The position numbers and the translations under genes are program-made. Of a stretch of DNA of 32,025 nucleotides, positions 11,632 through 20,317 are shown one piece after another. How positions within the stretch are numbered: the stretch's first letter is position 1; each line of letters begins with the position of its first letter. Under the pieces are notes generated by a model. That model was not told the DNA's origin and did not search any database. It saw only the letters and a list, made by a program, of their open reading frames with translations. The stretch spans positions 1 to 32,025 of the forward strand of contig JACQAE010000097.1 of NCBI GenBank assembly GCA_016195095.1. The letters run 5' to 3'. The stretch comes from Pseudomonadota bacterium. Its GTDB lineage: Bacteria; Pseudomonadota; Alphaproteobacteria; Rhizobiales; Xanthobacteraceae.

Positions 11632-12618
11632 ATGTCGTCAGCACCCGCGATCGAGCAGCTTCGCGCCGGAATTCGCTCTGGCGACCGCGCGGTGCTGGCG
11701 CAGGCGATCACGCTGATCGAAAGCCGCCGCCCCGACCGCCAGGAGGAGGCGCGCCAATTGGTGCAGGCGCTGCTGGCATTCACCGGCACGGCCATGCGCA
11801 TCGGCATTACCGGCGCGCCTGGCGTCGGCAAATCGACCACGATCGACACGCTCGGCATGCACCTCATCGATCGCGGCCATAGGCTGGCGGTGCTCGCCGT
11901 CGATCCGTCCTCGGCGCGCAGCGGCGGCTCCATCCTCGGCGACAAGACACGCATGGCGCGCCTTGCCAACGACGCGCGCGCCTATATCCGCCCCTCGCCC
12001 GCTTCCGGCACCCTTGGCGGCGTCGCCGCGCGCACGCGCGAGGCCATATTGCTGTGCGAAGCGGCGGGATTTGACGTCGTCATCGTCGAGACCGTCGGCA
12101 CCGGCCAGTCGGAGACAGCGGTCGCCGACATGACCGACTTTTTCCTCGTGCTGATGCTGCCCGGCGCCGGCGACGAATTGCAGGGCCTCAAGAAGGGCAT
12201 TGTCGAACTCGCCGACATGATCGCCGTCAACAAGGCCGACGGCGACAATGTCGCGCGCGCCAATGCCGCCGCCGCCGAATATAGCGCCGCGCTACACATC
12301 CTCACGCCGCGCTCGGCCGGCTGGTCGCCGCCGGTGGTCACCTATTCGGGCCTCAACGGCACCGGCATCGAGCAGATGTGGGGCAAGATCGTCGAGCATC
12401 GCGCGCGCATGACGGCCAATGGTGGCCTCGCCGCGCGGCGGCGCGAGCAGCAGGTGAAATGGATGTGGGCAATGCTCGACGACCGCTTGCGCCAGAGGCT
12501 GGCCGACGATCCCGCGCTCACGGCGCGGCTACCGCGCGTCGAGGCGGCGGTCGCCAATGGCACGCTGTCGCCGGCGCTGGCGGTCGACGAAATCCTGCAA
12601 AGCCTTGGACTGGCGTGA
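11632..12618 (+). CDS. meaB: Methylmalonyl Co-A mutase-associated GTPase MeaB
   Basis: RIGITGAPGVGKSTTIDTLG, VLAVDPSSARSGGSILGDKTRM, FDVVIVETVGTGQSETAVADMTDFFLVLMLPGAGDELQGLKKGI. The ORF opens at 11542; starts at 11617 or 11632 are likely. Confidence 0.96.
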   Translation: MSSAPAIEQLRAGIRSGDRAVLAQAITLIESRRPDRQEEARQLVQALLAFTGTAMRIGITGAPGVGKSTTIDTLGMHLIDRGHRLAVLAVDPSSARSGGSILGDKTRMARLANDARAYIRPSPASGTLGGVAARTREAILLCEAAGFDVVIVETVGTGQSETAVADMTDFFLVLMLPGAGDELQGLKKGIVELADMIAVNKADGDNVARANAAAAEYSAALHILTPRSAGWSPPVVTYSGLNGTGIEQMWGKIVEHRARMTANGGLAARRREQQVKWMWAMLDDRLRQRLADDPALTARLPRVEAAVANGTLSPALAVDEILQSLGLA

Positions 12619-12723
12619 CCGCGGGCCATGGCGGGCACGGCATCGCAAGCTGCCGCGATCGCGCCAAGCGCGCGCGGCGATGATTTCGCGGCAATAGCCG
12701 CAACGCACGAGGAAGCGCGGGCG

Positions 12724-13368
12724 ATGCCGGCAACCATCCTGATCTGCGGCTTCGGGCGCTTCCCCGGCGCGGCGCGCAATCCGACGGCGGCGCTGGTGAG
12801 GCAATTGGCGCGCCGCCGGCGCCCGGCATTGGCCGATTTGCGCCGTCCCGCCCATGTTTTCGCGACCGCCTATGCCGCCGTCAATCGGCAATTGCCGGCG
12901 CTCATCGCCCGGCACCGGCCGCAGGCGATCATCATGTTCGGCCTCGCCGCGCGCGCGCGCCACCTGCGCGTCGAAATCCAGGCGCGCAACATCGTCTCGA
13001 CGCTGTTTCCCGACGCGACCGGCCACACGCCGGCGCGCCCGCGCATCCGGCGCGATGGCCCGGCATGTCTGCGCGGCCGCGCGCCCATGCGCGCGCTGCT
13101 CGCCGCAGCGCGCGCCGGCGGCGTCAAGGCGGCGCTGTCGCGCGACGCCGGCCGCTATGTCTGCAATTACCTCTATTGGCGCGCCATCGAGCAGTCGCGC
13201 GCGGCCAGCGGACCGCGGCTCGTCGTGTTCGTGCATACGCCTCCGGTCAGCGGGCCGCGCCGGCGATTGCGGTTTTGCGCCTTGGCACGCGCCGCCGAGG
13301 CCATTCTCGTGGCGGCGGCCGGCGACCTGCGTCGCTCGGGCCAAATCGGGCCAAAGGCGGCACGCTGA
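12724..13368 (+). CDS. Pyroglutamyl-peptidase I-like protein (peptidase C15 family)
   Basis: ILICGFGRFPGAARNPTAALV, RPQAIIMFGLAARARHLRVEIQARN, presumed catalytic Cys in GRYVCNYLYWRAIE and His in VVFVHTPPV. The ORF opens at 12628; 12724 is the likely start. Confidence 0.8.
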   Translation: MPATILICGFGRFPGAARNPTAALVRQLARRRRPALADLRRPAHVFATAYAAVNRQLPALIARHRPQAIIMFGLAARARHLRVEIQARNIVSTLFPDATGHTPARPRIRRDGPACLRGRAPMRALLAAARAGGVKAALSRDAGRYVCNYLYWRAIEQSRAASGPRLVVFVHTPPVSGPRRRLRFCALARAAEAILVAAAGDLRRSGQIGPKAAR

Positions 13369-13544
13369 CGCAATCGCATGCGCAGCCATGGCCGCGGCCA
13401 TACCGACGCCGCAATTCGGCGCGACCTGCGGTTGGCGTGGCGCAGATACCGCGCCGAGGGTAAACGATTGGTCATTGACGCCCTCTATGCTTGCGCGGGC
13501 GCAATTCGGTCCCAAAATTTGGTCCCCAGTAAGCCCGTGGTCGC

Positions 13545-14345
13545 ATGAGCAAGTTTTCCAGTCTTCCCCTTACCCGCCGTCGCGGCCGCCTGGCAAAGGC
13601 GCTTTTCTACGTATTCATTATTCCGGTCTTCGCGCAGGCGGGAATTCTCGTTTTGGAGGGCCGCTCGATGAGTCTGCGCCGCGCGGACTGGTCGAGCGCC
13701 GGCATTCTACCGCCAGCGCAGGAATATGAGCCGGCGCGCGTCGTCGTTTTCTCCGGCCGCACCGGCGGGATCAAGGGCGTCGTCGCGCGTCACAGCTGGA
13801 TTGTCTACAAGCGCTCAGGCGACGCCACCTGGACACGCTATGACGTTGTCGGCTGGGGCGACCCGATCCGCAGGAATTGGCGTCCGCCGGACGGACGCTG
13901 GTTTGGCGATGCACCGATCGTGGTCGCCGACCGCTCCGGCGCCGCCGCCGACGCGCTCATTCCGCGCATCGAGGCCGCCATCAGGTCATATCCTTATGGC
14001 GACGAGGGCGACTATTGGATGTGGCCGGGGCCCAACAGCAATACGTTCGTCGCCAGTATCCTGCGGGCAATTCCCGAGATCGGGGCGACGCTGCCGCCGA
14101 ACGCGATCGGACGCGATTTCCGCCCCTCCCCCTATGCCGGCGCGACCGATAGCGGCACCGGCGTCGAACTCAGCGCTTGGGGACTGATCGGCGTCAAAAT
14201 CGGCTGGGTCGAGGGCATAGAACTCAATTTTCTCTCCCTCGTCGTCGGCCTCGACCTGCGCCATCCCGGGCTTAAGCTGCCGGCATTCGGGCGCCTGGGC
14301 TTCGACGCGTTCTCGCCGCCAGCCGCCGGCGCGGCTGGGCGATAG
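13545..14345 (+). CDS. DUF3750 domain-containing protein
   Basis: 266-aa ORF; GGIKGVVARHSWIVYKRSGDATWTRYDVVGWGDPIRRNWRPPDGRWFG...SYPYGDEGDYWMWPGPNSNTFVASILRAIPEI characteristic of DUF3750. Confidence 0.85.
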   Translation: MSKFSSLPLTRRRGRLAKALFYVFIIPVFAQAGILVLEGRSMSLRRADWSSAGILPPAQEYEPARVVVFSGRTGGIKGVVARHSWIVYKRSGDATWTRYDVVGWGDPIRRNWRPPDGRWFGDAPIVVADRSGAAADALIPRIEAAIRSYPYGDEGDYWMWPGPNSNTFVASILRAIPEIGATLPPNAIGRDFRPSPYAGATDSGTGVELSAWGLIGVKIGWVEGIELNFLSLVVGLDLRHPGLKLPAFGRLGFDAFSPPAAGAAGR

Positions 14346-14388
14346 CGTACATGTCATTGGCGGCAAAAAGTTTTCACGGCGAATTGTT

Positions 14389-14414
14389 GTCGCCTGCTGG
14401 GGCCGGCAGGTGAC
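14389..14414. promoter_or_regulatory. Hairpin between DUF3750 and the ArsS-like gene (terminator or leader structure)
   Basis: GTCGCCTGC-TGGGGCCG-GCAGGTGAC: 9-bp stem with one G-U wobble and 8-nt loop. Confidence 0.4.
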
Positions 14415-14467
14415 GCCGGAACGCCTTTATGCGACCTTGCGCCGCGAACAATGCGGGCGGATTGAGA

Positions 14468-15442
14468 ATGCGTGATACCTGGCCTCTGCTCAAGAATATA
14501 CCGTTTCCACCGGTCAGCCGCCTTGCGCTTGATACGCTGCAGGTCAATCTCGGCTATCGCTGCAACCAATCCTGCGTGCATTGCCACGTCAATGCCGGGC
14601 CAAAACGCACCGAGGAAATGGACGGCGCGACCATCGACCTGGTGCTCGCCTTCATCGAACGTCGGCGCATCTCGACCATCGACCTGACCGGCGGCGCGCC
14701 CGAGCTCAACCCGCATTTTCGCCGCCTGGTGCGGGGCGCGCGCGAGCGCGGTGTCTGCGTCATCGACCGCTGCAACCTCACCATCCTCGAAGTCGCCGGG
14801 CAGGCGGGCCTGGCCGAATTCCTCGCCGCCGAGCAGGTTGTGATTGTGGCATCGCTGCCCTGCTACCAGGAGGAGAATGTCGACCGCCAGCGCGGCAAGG
14901 GCGTCTTCGACGCGTCGGTCCGCGCGCTGCGCCGGCTCAACGCGCTGGGCTATGGCGATCCTGCGGGAGACCTCGTGCTCAACCTTGTCTACAATCCGCT
15001 TGGCCCGTCGCTGCCGCCGGCTCAGGATCAGCTCGAGGCCGATTACAAGCGCATCCTGGCGCGCGAACACGGCATCACCTTCAACAACCTCTTTACCCTC
15101 GCCAACATGCCGATCCAGCGCTTTGGGTCGATGCTGGTGTCCAAGCGGCAATTCGACCCCTATATGCGCCTCCTGCGCGACGCCCACCGGCCGGACAATC
15201 TTGCCGGCGTCATGTGCCGCAATCTCGTTTCGCTCGATTGGCGCGGCTATGTCTACGATTGCGACTTCAACCAGATGCTCAACGTGCCATTGCGCAGCAA
15301 CGGTCGCGCGCGCGCGCATCTGCGCGACCTCATCGACGAGGATCTTAGCGGCAACCCCGTGCGCGTCGCCGGCCATTGTTTCGGCTGCACCGCCGGCCAG
15401 GGATCGAGCTGCGGCGGCGCCCTCAAGGACGCGGCGGAATGA
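14468..15442 (+). CDS. arsS: ArsS-like arsenosugar biosynthesis radical SAM/Cys-rich protein (TIGR04167-type)
   Basis: Radical SAM motif CNQSCVHCHVNAGPKRTEEM; LTGGAPELNPHFRRLV; LVYNPLGPSLPPAQDQLEADYKRIL; FNNLFTLANMPIQRFG; YDCDFNQMLNVPL; C-terminal Cys cluster CFGCTAGQGSSCGG. The ORF opens at 14429; 14468 is the likely start. Confidence 0.9.
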   Translation: MRDTWPLLKNIPFPPVSRLALDTLQVNLGYRCNQSCVHCHVNAGPKRTEEMDGATIDLVLAFIERRRISTIDLTGGAPELNPHFRRLVRGARERGVCVIDRCNLTILEVAGQAGLAEFLAAEQVVIVASLPCYQEENVDRQRGKGVFDASVRALRRLNALGYGDPAGDLVLNLVYNPLGPSLPPAQDQLEADYKRILAREHGITFNNLFTLANMPIQRFGSMLVSKRQFDPYMRLLRDAHRPDNLAGVMCRNLVSLDWRGYVYDCDFNQMLNVPLRSNGRARAHLRDLIDEDLSGNPVRVAGHCFGCTAGQGSSCGGALKDAAE

Positions 15443-16431
15443 ACGCGCACGCACAGGCAGCGACGGCGCGCGCCGACGCGGTATCGCTACGCCAGGTGGC
15501 CGGCCGCCTCTGCCCGGTCGATTACCGCTATGCGCCCGCCACCTTCGCGCGCGAGCCCGAGATCCGTACCGAAATTCTCTACGTCGTCGGCGGACTATAC
15601 GGCAATCTCGCCGCCTTCGACGCGCTGGCGCACATGGTGAAGCACGAGCGGCAGCCGGCGACGGTCGTGCTCAACGGCGATTACCATTGGTTTGACGCCG
15701 AGGCCGGCTGGTTCGCCGAGGTCGAGCGCCGCGCCGAGGGCTATGTCCGCCTGCGCGGCAATATCGAGACGGAAATCGCGCGCGGCGACGACATCGGCGC
15801 CGGCTGCGGCTGCGCCTATCCCGAGTCCGTTGGCGATGACGTCGTGCGGCGCTCCAACGACATCCTGCGCGACCTCAGGGCCACGGCATCGGCCATGCCA
15901 AGGACGCTCGCGCGGCTGGCCGCGCTGCCGATGCATCGCGTCGCCGCGGTTGGCGCACTGCGCGTCGGGATCGTGCATGGCGACGCCGCCTCGCTTGCCG
16001 GCTGGGGATTTGCGCGCGACCGGCTCGACGACCGCGAATTCGACGGTTGGCGCGCGGAAATCCGCCGCCAGTCGAAAATAGACGTTTTCGCTTCGACACA
16101 TACTTGCCTTGCGGCCCTGCGGGATTATATGTTCCCCAGCGGGCGCTTGTGCGTCATCAACAATGGCGCGGCCGGCATGGCGAATTTCGCCGGCAGTACG
16201 AGCGGGCTTGTCACGCGCATTTCCACGCTGCCGTCGCGCGTTGCCCCGCTTTATGGCCGCAAACGCGACGGCGTGCATATCGACGCGCTTGCGCTCGACT
16301 ATGACGCCGCGGCGTTTCTCGAGCGCTTTCTCGCGCGCTGGCCCGCCGGCAGCGCGGCACATCAGTCATATTACCAGCGCATTGTCGCCGGTCCCCAGCA
16401 TGGTCTGGCGCTTGCCTCCGGGGCACGCTGA
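15439..16431 (+). CDS. Calcineurin-like metallophosphoesterase family protein with atypical first motif
   Basis: ATGA overlap with the upstream stop. Motif series ILYVVGGLYGN (in place of DxHGN), LNGDYHWFD, LRGNIETEIA, IVHGD, ASTHTC; also a GAGCGCAYP segment. Confidence 0.75.
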   Translation: MNAHAQAATARADAVSLRQVAGRLCPVDYRYAPATFAREPEIRTEILYVVGGLYGNLAAFDALAHMVKHERQPATVVLNGDYHWFDAEAGWFAEVERRAEGYVRLRGNIETEIARGDDIGAGCGCAYPESVGDDVVRRSNDILRDLRATASAMPRTLARLAALPMHRVAAVGALRVGIVHGDAASLAGWGFARDRLDDREFDGWRAEIRRQSKIDVFASTHTCLAALRDYMFPSGRLCVINNGAAGMANFAGSTSGLVTRISTLPSRVAPLYGRKRDGVHIDALALDYDAAAFLERFLARWPAGSAAHQSYYQRIVAGPQHGLALASGAR

Positions 16432-16510
16432 CGCGGCGCGCCGTCCGCGCCTGCGGCGCGGGTGATTTTCGCGCATGGGGCGCGCGTGCGGCGACCGATG
16501 GACATGTGAC

Positions 16511-17206
16511 ATGGGCGCCCTGTCCATCATCATCCCGGTCCTTGACGAGGCCACGCGCATGGAGGCGCTCTTGGCCAAGCTTGCGCCCTTGCGGCAAGCA
16601 GGCGCCGAGATCATCGTCGTCGATGGCGGCAGCCACGACGCGACGCCCGAGCGCGCCCGCGAAAGCGGCGCGCGGGTCGTGCTGGCGCCGCGCGGCCGCG
16701 CCGCGCAGATGAATGCCGGCGCGGCCGCGGCCAGCGGCGATGTCATGGTGTTCTTGCACGCCGACACGCATTTGCCGGCGCAAGCCGATCGCCAAATTCT
16801 TGCCGGCCTGTCCGGCGCGGCGCATGTCTGGGGACGTTTTGACGTGCGCATCGATGGGCGCGGCGCATTGCTCGTACTTGTCGGTTGGATGATGAACGCG
16901 CGCTCGCGCGTGAGCGGCATTGCCACCGGCGACCAGGCCATGTTCGTCACGCGCGAGGCCTTTGCGGCCGTCGGCGGATTTCCCGTCCTCGCGTTGATGG
17001 AGGACGTTGCCCTCTCCGCGCGCCTCAAGCGGCTAAGCCGCCCGCTGTGCATTGCAACGCCCGCGATCACGTCGGGACGACGCTGGGAGACGCAGGGCAT
17101 CGTGCGCACCATTCTCCTGATGTGGTGGTTGCGCCTCGCATTCTTTTGCGGCGTTTCCGCCGACCGGCTCGCGCGCATGTATGGCTATGGCCCCGATCCG
17201 CGCTGA
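16511..17206 (+). CDS. TIGR04283 family (arsenosugar-associated) glycosyltransferase
   Basis: GT2-like: LSIIIPVLDEATRMEALL, EIIVVDGGSHDATPERA, GRAAQMNAGAAAASGDVMVFLHADTHLP, GIATGDQAMFVTREAFAAVGGFPVLALMEDVALSARLKR, GRRWETQGIVRTILLMWWLRLAFFCGV. Confidence 0.92.
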   Translation: MGALSIIIPVLDEATRMEALLAKLAPLRQAGAEIIVVDGGSHDATPERARESGARVVLAPRGRAAQMNAGAAAASGDVMVFLHADTHLPAQADRQILAGLSGAAHVWGRFDVRIDGRGALLVLVGWMMNARSRVSGIATGDQAMFVTREAFAAVGGFPVLALMEDVALSARLKRLSRPLCIATPAITSGRRWETQGIVRTILLMWWLRLAFFCGVSADRLARMYGYGPDPR

Positions 17207-17819
17207 GCCGGTCGCGATCGCGATCCTGGCCAAGGCGCCGGTCGCCGGCATCGCCAAGACGCGGCTCGCGCCCGCCATCGGCGCGCAGCGCGCCGCCAGC
17301 CTGCAGGCCCGCTGCATCGATCGCGCGCTCACGACCGCGATCGCGGCGCGCGTCGGCGCCGTGACGTTGTGGATGACTCCTGACGAACATCGCTCGGCAT
17401 TCGCCGCGATCATCGCCCGTCACAATGTACGCGCGATGCCACAGCCCGACGGCGACCTCGGCGCGCGCATGCATGGCGCCGTCGTCGATGCCGGTGGGCC
17501 GGTACTGGTGATGGGAACCGACTGCCCGGCGCTTTGCGCCGCGCATCTCTGCACCGCGGCCGACGCGCTGCGCGGCGGCGATGACGCGGTTTTCATACCC
17601 GTCGAGGATGGCGGATACGCGCTTGTCGGGCTGCGCGCGCCCGCGCCCGGCCTGTTCGCCGATATGGCGTGGAGCACGGCGACGGTCATGGCGGAAACGC
17701 GCCAGCGCCTGCGCGGCCTCGACCTGCGCTGGCGCGAACTCGAGACGCTCTGGGACATCGATCTGCCGGCGGACCTCGCGCGCTTGCACGCGGCGGGATT
17801 TTCCGGCCTCCTGGAGTAG
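17181..17819 (+). CDS. TIGR04282 family (CofC-like, arsenosugar-associated) glycosyltransferase
   Basis: VAIAILAKAPVAGIAKTRLAPAIGAQRAASL, VMGTDCPALCAAHL, DAVFIPVEDGGYALVGLRAPAPGLFADMAWST, LETLWDIDLPADLARL. Overlaps the upstream CDS by 26 nt. Confidence 0.92.
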   Translation: MAMAPIRAEPVAIAILAKAPVAGIAKTRLAPAIGAQRAASLQARCIDRALTTAIAARVGAVTLWMTPDEHRSAFAAIIARHNVRAMPQPDGDLGARMHGAVVDAGGPVLVMGTDCPALCAAHLCTAADALRGGDDAVFIPVEDGGYALVGLRAPAPGLFADMAWSTATVMAETRQRLRGLDLRWRELETLWDIDLPADLARLHAAGFSGLLE

Positions 17820-17854
17820 ATTTCCGCCGCCCTCGGCGCCCGCGCGCCCGCGAA

Positions 17855-19114
17855 TCAATACGACGGCGCGATCGCCGCCAGCATGACGCGAAAGCGTCCG
17901 CCGCTTTCGCTCGCCAAGCATTCGGCCTCGCCGCCATGCGCGCGGGCGATCTGGCGCACGAGCGCGAGGCCAAGCCCGCTTCCGCGTCCGGTTTCCGGCG
18001 CACCCGGCAGGCGGAAGAACGGCTCGAACACGCGCTCGCGCACGTCCGCAGCGACGCCCGGCCCGCGGTCGCGCACCTCGATGAACGCGCCGGCATCGCC
18101 GCTCACGCCGACCTCGATGTCGGGGACGGCGTCGCCGCCATGGCGGCGGGCATTTTCGACGAGGTTGCGGATCATGCGCCGCAGCAGCGCCGCCTCTCCG
18201 CGCACGTAAACCGGGCGGCCATGCACCGGCGCGTCAAAGCGCGCGCCCTCCTCGGCGGCAAGCGCCAGCAGGTCGATCTCCTCGCTGCGCTGCGGCGCGC
18301 CGACGGCGTCAAGACGGCTCGCCAGCAGGATTTCGTCGATCAGGTGATCGAGCTCGGCCACGTCGGCCTTGAGATGCGCGCGTTCGGCCGGCCCAATGCG
18401 CGACGGCGCCAACGACAGCGCCATGCCGATCCGCGCCAATGGCGTGCGCAACTCGTGCGAACAATTCGCCAACAGCATCTTGTGCGTGCGCATGAGTTCC
18501 TCGATGCGCGCGGCGGCGGCGTTGAAACTTTCCGCCAGCGCCGCCACCTCGTCGCGGCCCTCGACCTCCACCCGCGCCGACAGGTCGCCGCGGCCCAGCC
18601 GCTCGACGCCCGCCTTGAGCCGCTCGAGCCGCCGCGTCAGGCGGCGGGCGACGGGAAAGGCGCCGGCGGCCACCGCGATCGCGACGGCGCCAAGCATCAT
18701 GACCAGCCACGCGCCGGGCCGCCGTGGCGCGCGCGGCAGCCGCGTCGCCAGCCAGCGCCCGTCGTCAAGGTGCAGCACGAAGGCGGGACCACCGGCTCCC
18801 GGAACAAAGCCGGCCGCCGGCCGGCCCGGCAGCAATGGCGGCGGATGCCCGGCCTGCGCCAACAATGCGCCAGCGGCATCGTAGAGGGCAAGGTCGGCGC
18901 GCAACCGCGCGTGGGCGCGCGCGAGCGCGGCGCGTATCAACGCCGGCGACGCCGACGACGGCGGCAATTCGGTCGCGGCAAAGGCCGCGACCGCCTCCAT
19001 CGTATTGTCGACCCGTGAAAGAATCGCCGAACGCCACACCAGGCCGACCGCGATGACCCCGATCGCCAGCGCCGCGACAATGGTGAGGTAGAATTGCAGG
19101 TAAAGCCGGCGCAC
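17855..19114 (-). CDS. HAMP-domain sensor histidine kinase
   Basis: Two TM segments; HAMP-like region; H-box LLANCSHELRTPLARIGMAL; N-box MIRNLVENARRHG; G boxes DRGPGVAADVRERVFEPFFRL and GSGLGLALVRQIARAHGG. Confidence 0.95.
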   Translation of the reverse strand: MRRLYLQFYLTIVAALAIGVIAVGLVWRSAILSRVDNTMEAVAAFAATELPPSSASPALIRAALARAHARLRADLALYDAAGALLAQAGHPPPLLPGRPAAGFVPGAGGPAFVLHLDDGRWLATRLPRAPRRPGAWLVMMLGAVAIAVAAGAFPVARRLTRRLERLKAGVERLGRGDLSARVEVEGRDEVAALAESFNAAAARIEELMRTHKMLLANCSHELRTPLARIGMALSLAPSRIGPAERAHLKADVAELDHLIDEILLASRLDAVGAPQRSEEIDLLALAAEEGARFDAPVHGRPVYVRGEAALLRRMIRNLVENARRHGGDAVPDIEVGVSGDAGAFIEVRDRGPGVAADVRERVFEPFFRLPGAPETGRGSGLGLALVRQIARAHGGEAECLASESGGRFRVMLAAIAPSY

Positions 19115-19220
19115 GGTTCATGCCTGTTTCATCGCCGCTGCATTCGTCGGCGTCGCGACATGTCCGACGTTAGAGCGGGATGGAGAAAACGCACAGTTCA
19201 TTCCGCAAATTCCCGCCCAA

Positions 19221-19327
19221 GAGCATTCTTTTCCGGCGCGGCGGGAACCGGTTCGCCGCGGAAAATGCGACAAAGCTAAAGAAAATAGAGCGCTTTCCAA
19301 TTCAATTGAAACGGGAAACGCCCTAGA
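19221..19327 (-). repeat. Dispersed intergenic bipartite palindromic repeat, copy 2
   Basis: Reverse complement TCTAGGGCGTTTCCCGTTTCAATTGAATTGGAAAGCGCTCTATTTTCTTTAGCTTTGTCGCATTTTCCGCGGCGAACCGGTTCCCGCCGCGCCGGAAAAGAATGCTC aligns with copies 1 and 3. Confidence 0.92.
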
Positions 19328-20180
19328 ACGAAAGAATTCCGCCCCATGACGCGCGCCAATAGGCCCATTGCCGCCGCCACTGCGGCAGCGCGGAGGGCGT
19401 GAACGGGTCATAGCGGCGCCGCTCCATGCGCGCAAGCTCGCGCGGCGCCAGTGCCACCGGCAGAAAGGCCGGCGCCGCCGCGCGCGGAATGTCGGCGAGC
19501 CGCGTGCGCAGCGCGTCGATATGGCCGTGCGCCAGCGCGCGCAGTTCGGCGAGCGCCGCGCGCAACGCCGCCCCGTCCGCACCGGTGAAAATGTCCCGCG
19601 CGCCAATGCCATGCCGCTCGAGCAGATCGAGCGGCAAATAGAGTTGGCGGCGCGCCGCGTGCAGCGGCAGCGCGCGCAGCAAGGCGGTAAGCCCCATGGC
19701 CATGCCGGCGTGCCTCGCGGCCTCGTCCATGCCACCGCTCGCGCCGCCAAGCAATGTCTGCGCCGAGAGGGCGAACAGCGAGCCCGCCGTTGCGCCGATA
19801 TAGGTCTCCAGATCGGCAAGCGTCGTCATCGGCTCGTCATAAAGATCAAAGCGCCGCGCCGCGACGAGTTCAAGCAGCGCCGCCGCCGGCAGCCGCGAGC
19901 GCACCAGCATGTCGAGGAGCGCATGCGCCACCGGGCTCCCCGCGACTTCGCCATAGCCGCGTCCCGACAAGACGTCGCGCCACCATTGCAGCCGCATCTC
20001 GCCGGTAAGCGCGTTGTGCGTCGCCTCGCGCGCGCGCGTGACCTCGATATTGAAGGCGTAGAGCGCGAAGAGGAATTTCCGCTCGCGCTCGGGCGCGAAC
20101 AGGGCCGCGAAAAAGCGATCGCGGTCGCCCTCGCGCACCAAATGCGCGCAATGCGAATAGGCGTCGTGCAGCGACTGCAT
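19323..20180 (-). CDS. Phytoene/squalene synthase family protein
   Basis: ALYAFNIEVTRAREATHNALTGEMRLQWWRDVL and YIGATAGSLFALSAQTLLG, with phytoene/squalene synthase-like layout. Confidence 0.88.
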   Translation of the reverse strand: MQSLHDAYSHCAHLVREGDRDRFFAALFAPERERKFLFALYAFNIEVTRAREATHNALTGEMRLQWWRDVLSGRGYGEVAGSPVAHALLDMLVRSRLPAAALLELVAARRFDLYDEPMTTLADLETYIGATAGSLFALSAQTLLGGASGGMDEAARHAGMAMGLTALLRALPLHAARRQLYLPLDLLERHGIGARDIFTGADGAALRAALAELRALAHGHIDALRTRLADIPRAAAPAFLPVALAPRELARMERRRYDPFTPSALPQWRRQWAYWRASWGGILSF

Positions 20181-20213
20181 GCGCGCGGCGTCCCAACGGC
20201 CTCAGGCATCAAA

Positions 20214-20232
20214 CGAACGGCCAAGCCGTTCG
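20214..20232 (-). terminator. Hairpin downstream of the Mth938-like gene, possible rho-independent terminator
   Basis: Minus strand: CGAACGG-CTTGG-CCGTTCG (perfect 7-bp stem, 5-nt loop) followed by TTTGAT; weak U-tract. Confidence 0.4.
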
Positions 20233-20317
20233 CACGGCCCGCCCGCGGAGCATGCTTAGCGTGTCTTGCGGCGCGCTGTAAGCACCAAGACGGACATGCG
20301 CACGGTCGCGCGTTCGC

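Noticed and set aside
14468-15442. Possible selenocysteine (in-frame TGA) in the ArsS-like protein
   Set aside because: Some members of this family have been linked to selenoprotein forms, but this ORF is uninterrupted and the C-terminal positions are ordinary Cys codons.
17669-19018. 449-aa plus-strand ORF opposite the histidine kinase
   Set aside because: The histidine kinase on the other strand has all expected motifs; this frame is His/Arg/Gln-rich noise.
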